Position numbers and translations under genes: made by a program | In this document: one piece after another, positions 1-9,536 of the stretch | Position numbering within the stretch: the stretch's first letter is position 1 | Layout: every line of letters begins with the position of its first letter | The notes under the pieces: model-generated | The model's database searches: none | The model's input: only the letters and a program-made list of their open reading frames with translations | What the model was told of the DNA's origin: nothing | DNA from: Tetraselmis striata | Taxonomy: Eukaryota; Chlorophyta; Chlorodendrophyceae; Chlorodendrales; Chlorodendraceae | DNA length: 64,000 bases | Assembly (NCBI GenBank): GCA_006384855.1 | Contig: VCJN01001914.1 | Location: 1-64,000 of the forward strand | Direction: 5' to 3'

Positions 1-1082
1 AGGCATATGCCGTGTGTCCACATGACCTTTGCGGGGGGCGATGGTGCCGAGCGACGGTACATCTTAGGCATGCTGCACGCCACCAAATCCATCCCAGCCG
101 CCGGTATGATGGCCATTATCCACTAAGTGGAGATGTGGCTGTGGCACATGATTGGTTTTAATGGAATGGCCCACTGCGCATGCGCAGCATGAGAGCATGC
201 AGTATGGCTGCTTGCCCATTGCTGGCGATTCAAATTGAAGGTGCATTTTGACACATACTGCATTGCTGCTCCCCGCTGCCCACACCAAGTTGGTCTTAGG
301 GCCTGCCCATTGACTGCACTCGGCAACTTAACATCCGCTTTCTGTCGGCCGGCGGCTCCCCGACGCCTGCTCGCCTCACCATCCCTCCCATGGTGACTGA
401 ATTCCCTATTGCCAGCGACCACCCCATGTGGAAGGTCAAGCGCCTTCTCGGGATGGCTGCTCACAAGTCCTGGGGGGCCATCTGTGACGCCAGTGGAATA
501 CTGCACCCCGGCTGCCCTGAAGGGAAAAAGCTGGCTCATCTTGTACCCCAAGGACCTAATGTCGGAAGCCAAGTTCTGCTGCGATGGGAGGTGACTGTGG
601 CGAGGAGATCCGCTGCCCAGCATGCGAGCTGATGGCGCTGGTGTTCTCGTCCTCGGATCTTGAGGACCGGCAAGCCAACCTTGCACAGGTCATGCTCCCA
701 ACGATCAATTGCCGCGACCATGGCTGGCAGCGCGGTGGATCTCGCAAAGCGTCGTCAGGATGAGAAGCCAAGGAGGCGGAATGTTACAAAGCTGCCAACT
801 TTTGTTCATCTCGGTGTTTATGCTAGTATATATACTATGGAAAGATGTGTGTACTTATGCTCATGGGCAAGGTTTTGCCCTCTTGTGTGCGGATGTGGCT
901 TTTTACCCGCATGCAAGGCCGTCCTTGCTCTGTTTCTTGGTCGACATGACGCCCTCCGCTGCGCACACTCCCTGGGGACATCACGACTGGTCGGCGATCC
1001 CGCTATCCCCACAGCCGGCGCTGCCACGCTGCCTCCCGGCTCGACCACAATGTTCAATTTATTTTACAGGCGGCCCCGCCGC
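1..1082. other. Unassigned sequence, no gene recognised
   Basis: Only short overlapping open frames occur on both strands, none with a recognisable domain or a convincing splice structure. The longest, about 187 codons on the minus strand, has mixed composition and no motif I know. The stretch may hold the 3' untranslated region of the phosphatase-like exon that follows on the minus strand, but this cannot be shown. Confidence 0.4.
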
Positions 1083-1083
1083 G

Positions 1084-1583
1084 CTACGCCGCCAGCGACC
1101 GCAGCAGCGGCGGCAGCCGCTGCTCCACCAGCTGCTTGATGTTTGCCGCCGTCTGGGAGTACACCGCCCTCGCGTGCGCCGCACTGTCCGGGAGGTCGCA
1201 GGCGGAGCAGGCATCGTTCTGCCGTAGGCAGCTGCGCGCCGCCACGTCCGCTAGCTCCTGGCTTGGGGCCGCCACGTCCCAGCGCACCACCAGCGGCGGG
1301 CCGCGCGAAAAGGCGCCGAGGTCGAGCTCCTCCTCGCACAGCGCCACGACCACGTCGACCCGCTCGTCCGTGTACGCCGACACCGGCATCGGGGGCCCCT
1401 TCAGCTGAAGCCGGTAAATGCTGCCCATCACCTCCTGCACACCTGGCTTGATTGACGCCTTGGGCGCCAGCCCTGCGGACAAGATGAGCGCGCTGTCCCC
1501 CAGCAGCTGCTCCGCAAAGGCTGCCGCCATCTTGGACCGCACACTGTTGCCGCGGCACACAAACAGCACGGTGCGCAGGCCGT
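1084..1583 (-). CDS. Arsenate reductase / low-molecular-weight phosphatase-like protein, terminal exon
   Basis: The exon encodes about 165 residues and ends at a TAG at 1084-1086. It opens with a beta strand and P-loop reading VLFVCRGNSVRSKMA, which carries the C-X5-R signature of the low-molecular-weight tyrosine phosphatase / thioredoxin-coupled ArsC fold. Further on come SAGL, a VVALC strand (ArsC proteins have a redox cysteine at this place) and a closing amphipathic helix. It probably removes phosphate from tyrosine or reduces arsenate; the VVALC cysteine leans towards ArsC, but this is inference. There is no ATG before the P-loop. A CCCACAG acceptor lies just upstream at 1584-1590, so the exon most likely starts at 1583 and earlier coding exons lie at higher coordinates; I could not identify them. 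Confidence 0.72.
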
Positions 1584-2144
1584 CTGTGGGAACCAGCCGT
1601 CATGTCAGATTGGCTAAGGGCACGTCAGGCCAGGGAAAGCACCTCCAGGCAGAGAGGACATCATGCCTTTCTTTTCGTACGCATCTATTGGCAATAAATG
1701 GCGCTTCCTGCCAGTTCCACCTTTATACTGCATCCGGGTGTGGCGACTCAAAATTTTGCCACGAAGAGAGCCATTGAGGGAAGTATAACTGTCTATCTAT
1801 CGTGTCTCTTTAGAGAACACCACCCCCCGCTCCGTTTTACCCGGGCGGGGGGAATGCTAGTGCATCAGGCGGCCACGAAGACACTGAACGAGCGAATAAA
1901 CCCTCCTTATCCCTAGTCCTTCCTATCCCGACCCCCTTCCTTCCTCCACACCCCGGCCCTGGTCCCGTGGCGGCAGTCACCTGTACTGGCGGTGGGAAGC
2001 GCATGGTTTTCATTGCCGTGCTGCGTGGCCTCCATGGTGCGCGCTGATCGGAGCACGCCCAGGGGCGCTCCGGAGGACCCCCGCATTGGGACTCGACGTT
2101 GTTGAGAATATACGAGGTAGTCGAGTGCTCGCGGCCGTGGGGGT

Positions 2145-2178
<34 letters not shown>

Positions 2179-2583
2179 CTGTGCGTGTGTATGTGTGGGT
2201 GGGTGGGTGGGGGACTGGGGGGGGGGGGGGTCGGCTCCGCTCCACACGCTGCCGATTCCTAGGCACAACACCGAGTCTGAATGCTCAGGTGGAGCGAAGC
2301 TTGACCGTATTGTGCCGGGAAGGGCTGAGCTGTGGCGCCTCGGCAGCGACGGTTCAGCGACGCGCCATCGGAATTGGTGCTTCTCGTCGGCGGAAGTGCG
2401 CATCACGAAACTACCGCCTTCTGTTCGAAGATCGCCGCCTGGCGCCCGTCTGTCGCCGGCGGGGGCGCGCGGCCCCGGCCGAATCACGAATCACGAATCG
2501 CGATCGCCGAATCACGCGCCGCCGAATACGAGATAACACAGGTAATCCGTAAACCCTAAGGAATACCATTAGTCAGGCCATAG
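1584..2583. other. Unassigned stretch with 30-bp poly-G run
   Basis: No exon could be supported. The stretch contains a pure G run at 2145-2174 followed by a GT-rich and second G-rich patch to about 2230. On the minus strand this reads as poly-C, like the tracts found just inside donors of other minus-strand genes here, so the upstream exons of the arsenate reductase-like gene may lie in this area (inference). Confidence 0.4.
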
Positions 2584-2719
2584 CCGTCGGTAGGAAGTAG
2601 AAGTACTTTTTGCCAGAGTTTTGCGGATGATTGCGGCGCGGCCACTGCCGCGGCCCACGTTCCGCGCGTTTTCGACGAGTACTGCACGGAGCTTTCCAAA
2701 GTCGGACTGGTGGTACAGG
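2584..2719 (+). mobile_element. LINE A, upstream piece with RT catalytic motif
   Basis: Open in the plus frame from 2584 to the edge of the LTR insertion. It encodes SFADD at 2617-2631, which fits the reverse transcriptase catalytic box C (x-A-D-D), followed by a helix ending in a GLVVQ strand, as expected for the segment after that box in LINE polymerases. The piece breaks off at the 5-bp target duplication at 2715-2719 and the same reading frame resumes at 7281. An in-frame TAG at 2581-2583 and unrecognisable sequence before it suggest that the LINE is 5' truncated or decayed upstream. Confidence 0.65.
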
Positions 2720-2987
2720 TCTTATAGCCCTGGTGCAGGGCACGGGCGTAGGCCCCTGACGAGGGGCAGCCGAGTGGGAGGGGCAGGAGGATGCGGTGAG
2801 GTTAAAGGAAGTGAGCGGCGCCCGCAGCGCCCGCGCCGCCATGTAGCGGCGCGCGCACCTGGCGGGCCCCCAGGATACTGCTGTCGCAGTGCACATGCGC
2901 ACACTATACACTGCGGTGTGCACTTGTTGCACACCGCAGTGCACACCGTTGCACACTGCGATGCGCTAGTACTGCTGTACTATAATA
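2720..2987 (-). repeat. 3' LTR of the copia element
   Basis: 268 bp, matching 7008-7275 at every base I compared. It contains a perfect hairpin: 14-bp arms at 2909-2922 and 2928-2941 around a 5-base loop. The inner edge is preceded on the element's strand by a purine-rich tract, which is the usual place of the polypurine tract. Confidence 0.9.
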
Positions 2988-3009
2988 GCCCCTCTCAAGC
3001 ATAGGCCGG

Positions 3010-4584
3010 TCATACAGTTGACTTAGTGCCCATGCATTGTCTAAACAGCAGTGTGTGGGTGGGTTCAGGCAAGGCTTTGGTGAGCCCATCGGCCAGCATC
3101 TTTGTTGTAGCGATGGGGGTGACAGAGATCGTTCCAGCATCCACTAGGTCTCGAGTGTAATGATGCTTGATGTCGATGTGCTTGGTTTTGTGCGAAGCCA
3201 TGGGATTGTTGGCAAGTTTGACTGCTCCCTGGTTGTCCTCATAGACAATGGTGGGCCCTTGTTGCTGTTGGTGGATGTCTTGCAGCAGCTGCCTGAAGTG
3301 CACAGTGTTCTGTGCCGCTCTGCTGAGGGCAACGTATTCAGCCTCGGTGGTGGAGAGCGCTGTGGTCTCTTGTTGTTTGGAGTTCCATCCAATGGCACCA
3401 CCATTGAGCATGTTGACGTCACCGGACTGAGAGCGCCGGTTGCTGGTGTCAGCGGCCCAGTCGGAGTCTGAGTAGACTACGAGGCGAGCCCCCCCCGGTT
3501 CAGTGGCTCCGTAGGTGATGCCCATGCCAGGGGTGCCCTTGAGATAGCGGAGTACCCGTTTGAGCTGCATGAGGTGGATCTTCTGCGGGGCAGACTGAAA
3601 CCTGCTGAGGACGCTGATAGCAAAGGCGAGGTCCGGTCGGGTGCACATCGTGAGGAAGTTGACAGAGCCCAGGATGGCGCGATACGTTTCATGGTCCTCG
3701 CGGGAGAGCGGGGCCTTGTCGACGTCGCTGGCGCTGGCAAGATCTTTGTAGTGGCCACTGCCCATGGGGGTCTTGGCCGGGGAGCAGTCCTGCATGCCGT
3801 ACTTCTCCAACAGTTCGAGCGTGTACTGCTCCTGGGATAGTCGGATGGTGCCGGAAGCCCAGCAACGAGTGAGGTCCATGCCCAGGACGAAGGCGGCCTC
3901 CCCGAAGTCGGTCATGTTGAACTCAGCACCAATTGCGGACTTGGCTGACCGGATCCACTCAACAGAGTCGGAGACGACGAGGATGTCATCCACATACACA
4001 AGGACGATGCAGATGCCGTACCGTGGGTGGTTCATGCTGTACATGCTGGTGTCGGAGTTGGAGCGCGCAAGGCCAAGACCAGTGAGCGTTTTGTGGATGA
4101 GCTCATACCACTCCCGGGAGGCTTGTTTGAGACCGTAGATGCTCTTGAGGAGGCGAAGGACGTTGTCCGTGCCATCCTCGGCGCCCTTAGGTTGTCGCAT
4201 GTAGATCTCCTCTTTGAGGGAGGCGTTCAGGAAGGCTGTCTCAGTGTCGATCTGGTGGATGTGCATGCCGCGGGCAGCGGCCACGGCCAGACACGTGCGG
4301 AGGGTGCTGAGCTTGACGACGGGGGAGAAAGTGGCGTGGTAGTCCACCCCGGCTTGCTGGCTGAAACCCTGAGCCACTAGGCGGGCCTTGAACTTGTTGA
4401 CGCTGCCATCGGAGTTGGCCTTGACCTTAAAGACCCATTTGTTGCCGATAGCATGCCGTCCCACCGGGAGACGGGCGTAGGCAAAGGTGTTCCGAGCGCG
4501 GAGGGAGCGGAGCTCACTGACGATAGATGCGCGCCACTCTTTGTGGTATTTGCCAGCAAGTGCCTGCTTGATGGTGTCAGGCAC
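3010..4584 (-). mobile_element. copia pol segment: reverse transcriptase and RNase H
   Basis: A frame of about 524 residues. It shows the copia-family landmarks in order: NKWVFKVK, KARLVAQGFSQ, the TAFLNASL box, YGLKQA, the catalytic YVDDI, and an RNase H end with DSDWA, TEAEYVAL, EDNQGA and ADGLTKAL. It would copy element RNA into DNA in virus-like particles. It is part of a rearranged element and is treated as a fossil. Confidence 0.9.
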
Positions 4585-4613
4585 CGGGATGCGGGACGCT
4601 GGAGGATACTGGC

Positions 4614-4808
4614 ACTCTTATAGCCCTGGTGCAGGGCACGGGCGTAGGCCCCTGACGAGGGGCAGCCGAGTGGGAGGGGCAGGAGGATGCGGTGAGGTTA
4701 AAGGAAGTGTGTGGCGCCCGCAGCGCCCGCGCCGCCATGTAGCGGCGCGCGCACCTGGCGGGCGCCCAGGATACTGCTATCGCTGCGCTAGTACTACTGT
4801 ACTATAAC
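4614..4808 (-). repeat. Internal LTR-like copy inside the copia element
   Basis: The segment is closely similar to the outer part and the extreme end of the flanking LTRs but is shorter, without the central hairpin region. It is followed by a second copy of the sequence that borders the 3' LTR. It lies between the pol and gag-like frames and marks an old recombination or nested insertion within the family. Confidence 0.75.
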
Positions 4809-4969
4809 AGCCCCTCTCAAGCATAGGCCGGTCATACAGTTGACCAGTGCCCATGCTTGTCTAAGCAGCAGGGTGTGAGTAGGTTCTGGCAGGGCTTTGA
4901 TGAGCCCATCCAATGGCGGCACCATTGAGCATGCTGATAGCACCGGACTGAGAGCGCCGGTTGCTGGTG

Positions 4970-6964
4970 TCAGTTGCTCAGTCGGAGTCTGAGTAGACTA
5001 CGAGGCGAGCCCCCCCCCGGTTCAGTGGCCCCGTAGGTGATGCCCATGCCAGGGGTGCCTTTGAGATGGCAGAGCACGCATGAGGTGGCAGGGTCTTCTG
5101 CGGGGCAGACTGAAACCTTCTGAGCACGCTGATGGCGAAGGCGAGGTCCAGTCCGGTGCACATCGTGACGAAGTTGACAGAGCCCAGGAAACCAGCACCG
5201 ATACGGTTCATAGTCCTCTCGGGAGAGCGGGGCCTTGTCGGTGGCGCTGGCGCTGGCGAGATGGCGGCGACTGAAGGGATGGCTGGGTGCTGGATAGCGG
5301 CAAGTGCTGAGGTGGTGGCGGCAGGCACGAGCTCCGGCTGCGCGGGGGCGGCAGGCGGCGGAGGCACGGGCTCTGGCTGCGCGGATGGCGGCGTGCCGGA
5401 TAGCGGCGGGCGCTGAGGTGGCGGCAAGTACGGGCTCCGGCTTCGCGGGCGGCGGCGGCGGCGGAGGCACGGGCTCCGGCTGCGCGGGGGCGGCAGGCGG
5501 CGGAGGCACGGGCTCCGGCTGCACGGGGGCGGCAGGCGGCGGAGGCAAGGGCTCCGGCTGCGCGAGGATGGCAGGCGGCGGAGGCAAGGGCTCCGGCTGC
5601 GCCGTTTGGTACTGGAGAGAGAGCCGGGGCAGGTCATGTGCCTGCAGAACCGCGCGGGCGGCGGCCGTGGCAGCATCGTGCGCGATGTCTCGCATCAGCG
5701 CGAGCAGCTGAGACTTCAGTTCGGCTGAGGCAGCTTGCTGGATCTGCACGGCGTGCTGCGCCGCTGCAAAGCTGACTTGTCCCCAGGAGGCAGGGGATAG
5801 GGGGCCAAAGGATTGGCCGAGTGCGGGAGTCGTTGGGTGGCGGTGCATCATGTCGCACAGGCGGCCGTAGGAGATGTCCTCCGCCCGAGTCTCGGCTGCG
5901 TCGAGGGCGGAGAGTATGGTGTCTCTGGCGACTGTGTTGTGCATGCCAGCGAGGGTAGCAGCGACGAGCACGTTCTCGTGGAGCACGTTGGAGTGCAGGG
6001 AGACAGGGCTGTCGTTGAGCTCGTGATAGGCGTTCAGCATGCGCTGGGTGAAGGCCCCCTGATCCTCAGACGGGGACTGCGGCTGCTGGAGAGCCAAAAG
6101 GTGGCGCACAGTGCGAGCCACGCCTCGGCGGTCGAGGTGTGTGCACAGCTGGTCCCAAGCCAGGGTGCCGGGATTGTCGGCGGCAGCGAAGGTGTCCGAG
6201 CGCCTCAAGTTCCGGAGGCGTGTGGCAGCCGTCGGATGAGACTTCATGACAACAGTGAGCGTGGCGGAGAGCTGTTGCTGCAAGAGACTGAACGATTCCG
6301 CGGTCAGGCCGTGTGTTGGTGGACGAGCCCCAAGGAGGACAGCGACAAGGACGGGGTTGACAGTCGTCAGGTGGGCGAGGAAATCGTCGCGGTAGATGGG
6401 CCAGGAGTCAGTTGTCGAGAACTGGGAGAGAGCGGTCTTGAGGGAGCGGCCAAGGTCATGCGCGCCGAGCCGGCGAGGGGGCGCGACAGGGAGAGCGCCA
6501 AGATCGTCACCAAGGGAACCAGGAGAGAGCGGGGGCGGCATGGGAGCAGGAACCAGAGCAGGAGCAGGGGCGGACGTGGCGGCATGGTGTGCTGTGTCGC
6601 CTGGGTCAGGCTTGGGCGAGAGCGAGGGCTGGCGCAGCTCCTGCACTACCGCGCGGGTGGCGGCAGTGGCAGCATCGTGCGCGATGGTGCGCATCTCCGC
6701 GACCATCTGGGACATCTGCTCGGCTGAGGCAGCTTGCTGGATCTGCACGGCGCGCTGTGCCGCTGCGGAGCTGACTTGCCCCCATGAGGCAGGGGACAGG
6801 GGGCCAAAGGACTGACCGAGTGCGGGCCACTGGTCGGAGGATCCTCCTGCGCCTGGCGGCGGCGGGGGCGGGCTGTCGGACATACAAACGCTCACGGAAA
6901 AACCGGGCGACAGGGCCAGGAGGGCGCGCCGTGCAGGCGGGCGCGGCGCGACGAGACGGAGCAC
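4970..6964 (-). mobile_element. copia gag-like frame
   Basis: A long frame of about 660 residues, rich in proline, alanine and glutamine. A repeated unit beginning PALGQSFGPLSPASWGQV occurs twice, near the start and mid-way. The central part (TDSWPIYRDDFLAHL and the helices after it) resembles the capsid-type helical region of copia gag proteins (inference). The end of the frame carries a short segment homologous to the pol region at 3460-3740. Treated as a fossil. Confidence 0.7.
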
Positions 6965-7007
6965 ACAGCGGGAAGCGACGCTGTGAGGCTAGGAGGGCAT
7001 CATAACC

Positions 7008-7275
7008 TCTTATAGCCCTGGTGCAGGGCACGGGCGTAGGCCCCTGACGAGGGGCAGCCGAGTGGGAGGGGCAGGAGGATGCGGTGAGGTTAAAGGAAGT
7101 GAGCGGCGCCCGCAGCGCCCGCGCCGCCATGTAGCGGCGCGCGCACCTGGCGGGCCCCCAGGATACTGCTGTCGCAGTGCACATGCGCACACTATACACT
7201 GCGGTGTGCACTTGTTGCACACCGCAGTGCACACCGTTGCACACTGCGATGCGCTAGTACTGCTGTACTATAATA
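7008..7275 (-). repeat. 5' LTR of the copia element
   Basis: 268 bp, matching 2720-2987 including the 14-bp-stem hairpin. It is followed directly by the 5-bp target duplication at 7276-7280, after which the interrupted LINE frame resumes. Confidence 0.9.
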
Positions 7276-7280
7276 ACAGG

Positions 7281-9536
7281 ACAGTAAGACGCGGTACGTT
7301 CGTCACCCCGGCGACAGCGAGTCCGAGTTGCGGACAGTACGGGATAAGTTGGCCCCGGGAGGATTTCGGACCCCGGCCGATGATCCTGTCCAGGATGGCG
7401 CCGTGTACCTGGGTGCTCCTATTAGCCATTACCCCGAGTGGATGACCGGCGCGTTGGGGCGGCGCCGGGAGGCCCACGCCACACTGTTGGAGCGCATCGC
7501 CTCCTTTGGCACGTCGGGATACGGCTGCCACCATGGGGCCATGCGGTTGCTGGTCGTATGCGCGGTGCGGCAGACTGGCTTCCTCAGCCGCATGATGCCG
7601 CCGTCGGAGCTGGACCCTTTCTTGGAGGCCGTGGACGCCGCCAACATTTCGGCTGCGTTTTCGCTGCTTGGCCTGGACGCTTGCGACCAGTCTACACCGC
7701 GCATGGAGGCTGCAATCGTTCAGATGAGTATGCCCGCGGATTTTGGCGGTCTGAATCTGGCATTGCTGCAGTCCGAGGCCCCTGCGGCGTTTTATTCCGC
7801 GCAATCGGTTGTCCTGCCAAAGCTGGTACGGGAGTACCGGCCCGCCCTTGGCCCCTTATACGAGGCGGTCCGCGCCGAGGTGTCGTCCGTGGCTACGAGT
7901 GCTTTGCCATGGGCGCGTGAGACGCGCCGCGTGTACGAGACTGTACGGGCCCTAACCACGTTACCGCAAGAAGATGTGCGGCGCGCACGCGCGGCGTATG
8001 GGCACGCCCACGAGATCTTCGAGTTACTTACGGTCAGTAATGCTACGACCACCGCTGCATCGGATCCAGCAGCTGGTACTACGACCCGTACGGGTACGAG
8101 CACTAGCGGAGGATTGCGCGTCACCACATCTCCTTTTACGGCCACTCCTCTTGGAGTTGGTACTGGTGAGGCCGCCTCTGCTGCCCAGCAATTGCTTCCT
8201 ATCGGTGGTACGAGTACTGCCAATACCGTTACTACATGCGCTTTTGTAGCTCTGAAGATACCGTCGCCGGGCGAATTAGTGGCACACCCTCCGTCAGCAG
8301 CCACTGTTTCCCTCCCAGAATCGCTGCCAGGTTCTACTGCTCCGCCCTCGGGTACGGGTTCGGGTGCGACCTCCGATGATCAACCCACGACCATGGTTGT
8401 CCAACGCCACCTCAGCCGTGCGATTCGCTTGCGTGACTTCGTGGCCCTCGATCTCAGCTTCCAACGTACTGGTGCAGCGGCCTCGCGACTTGATACCCTG
8501 CGCCTGTACAGCGCGTGCGGGCCGGGCTCCCTATCGCTTTTCCAGTCGGATCACGAGTCCGCCCGCAAGATTCCCCATGCTGCTTATGCGGCCGCCGCTG
8601 CGCGGGTACTGGGCCTTTGCCCGCGCGGAGGTTCCGCGCTTGTCACTTGCCCTGGCCCAACGTGTGGTATTGATCCCTTATGGCTTCGCTCTACGGATGG
8701 CTCGAACCGGAGCGCTACGGATTTCATCGTGGATCATCTACCCATATGCCCCGTAGCGAACTACAAGCACCGCATGCATACCGCTTTGAAGAATCTGTGG
8801 GCATCTGTGGCAATTGATGCGGGGGCGGTGCTTGACCGGGACCGCTCGGGAGCCGGCGACTTGACCCTTGAGACGAGTGGGCTGCGCCCAGCGGACCGCT
8901 CGCGGCCGTCGGACCTGACGCTGGCGGGGTGGAGAGGGGCAGCGTGCGATTACATGATCGACTTCGCGTGCGTGTCCTCCACGACCCCCACTTGGAGCAA
9001 CGACCCCCGCTGGTGCATCCCGGGAATCGCGGCGACCGAGGCGGAGCATGCTAAGTTGGCAGCGGACCGGGCGTCTTCCGCCCCAGTGCAGGGTGTTCAC
9101 CGGTACTACCCTTTTGTGGTTGAGGACCGCGGCCGACTCGGGAAGTCCGCTTTGACTGTGGTCTACATCTTCGCGGTGCTGTTGGCTGTGCGCAACTTCC
9201 CTGGCGGTCCTTCCGCCCCGACCTCTTGCTTTCTTCGTGGTCAATCCGTTCAGGCACTTCGAAACTTTGTCGCCGGCCAACCTGCTGAGTTCCGCCGTCA
9301 CCTGTCGCGCACACGGCGGGGGCTGTTGCAGCGGGTCTCGGCTTGCGTGCATGGTACCCTGGGCGGCATTCTCTCTGCCGGTGTGCAGATGGCCAAGTCT
9401 GATGCGTGTGCTCGTGCCCACTCTGCGTCTTCTCATGTTCCTGCTTCCACCCCGCAGTCGATGTAGAGGACCTTTCTGATTGCCTTTTATTTTGGTGATT
9501 TCCGATATCGCCTTCTGCTGCTAGCTCATGTAATTA
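7281..9536 (+). mobile_element. LINE A, downstream piece: RT thumb, zinc motif, restriction-like endonuclease, 3' UTR
   Basis: One open frame runs from the insertion edge to a TAG at 9464-9466 (about 727 codons). It begins with the part after the RT catalytic box (VYLGAPIS, then helices and LLSRMMPP-type and GGLNL motifs common in non-LTR polymerases). A Ser/Thr/Gly-rich linker (about 8030-8390) separates this from a C-terminal part with spaced Cys and His (CPGPTC ... DHLPIC ... H) and a region RPSDL ... DYMIDFA ... HAKLAADRA ... RLGKSAL, which fits a PD-(D/E)XK restriction-like endonuclease as in non-LTR elements that lack an APE domain. The 3' untranslated region seems to end at 9536, because a 35-bp copy with the same 3' edge occurs at 12045-12079. 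The frame is intact, so the LINE was young when the copia element hit it. The family assignment is by motif only. Confidence 0.7.

Larger units (their letters stand above)
2720..7275 (-). mobile_element. Ty1/copia-type LTR retrotransposon, young, rearranged
   Basis: The element is bounded by two direct LTRs of 268 bp (2720-2987 and 7008-7275) that look identical, and flanked by the 5-bp duplication ACAGG (2715-2719 and 7276-7280); copia elements make 5-bp duplications. Read on the minus strand its parts are: 5' LTR, a gag-like frame (4970-6964, proline-rich), a shorter internal LTR-like copy (about 4614-4808), a reverse transcriptase-RNase H frame (3010-4584, with the YVDDI box and a copia-type RNase H end), a purine-rich tract near 2988-2995, and the 3' LTR. 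The far end of the gag-like frame repeats a short stretch of the pol region, so the interior is a mosaic. It looks broken, with about two large rearrangements. Identical LTRs indicate a very recent insertion. It sits inside LINE A. Confidence 0.9.
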
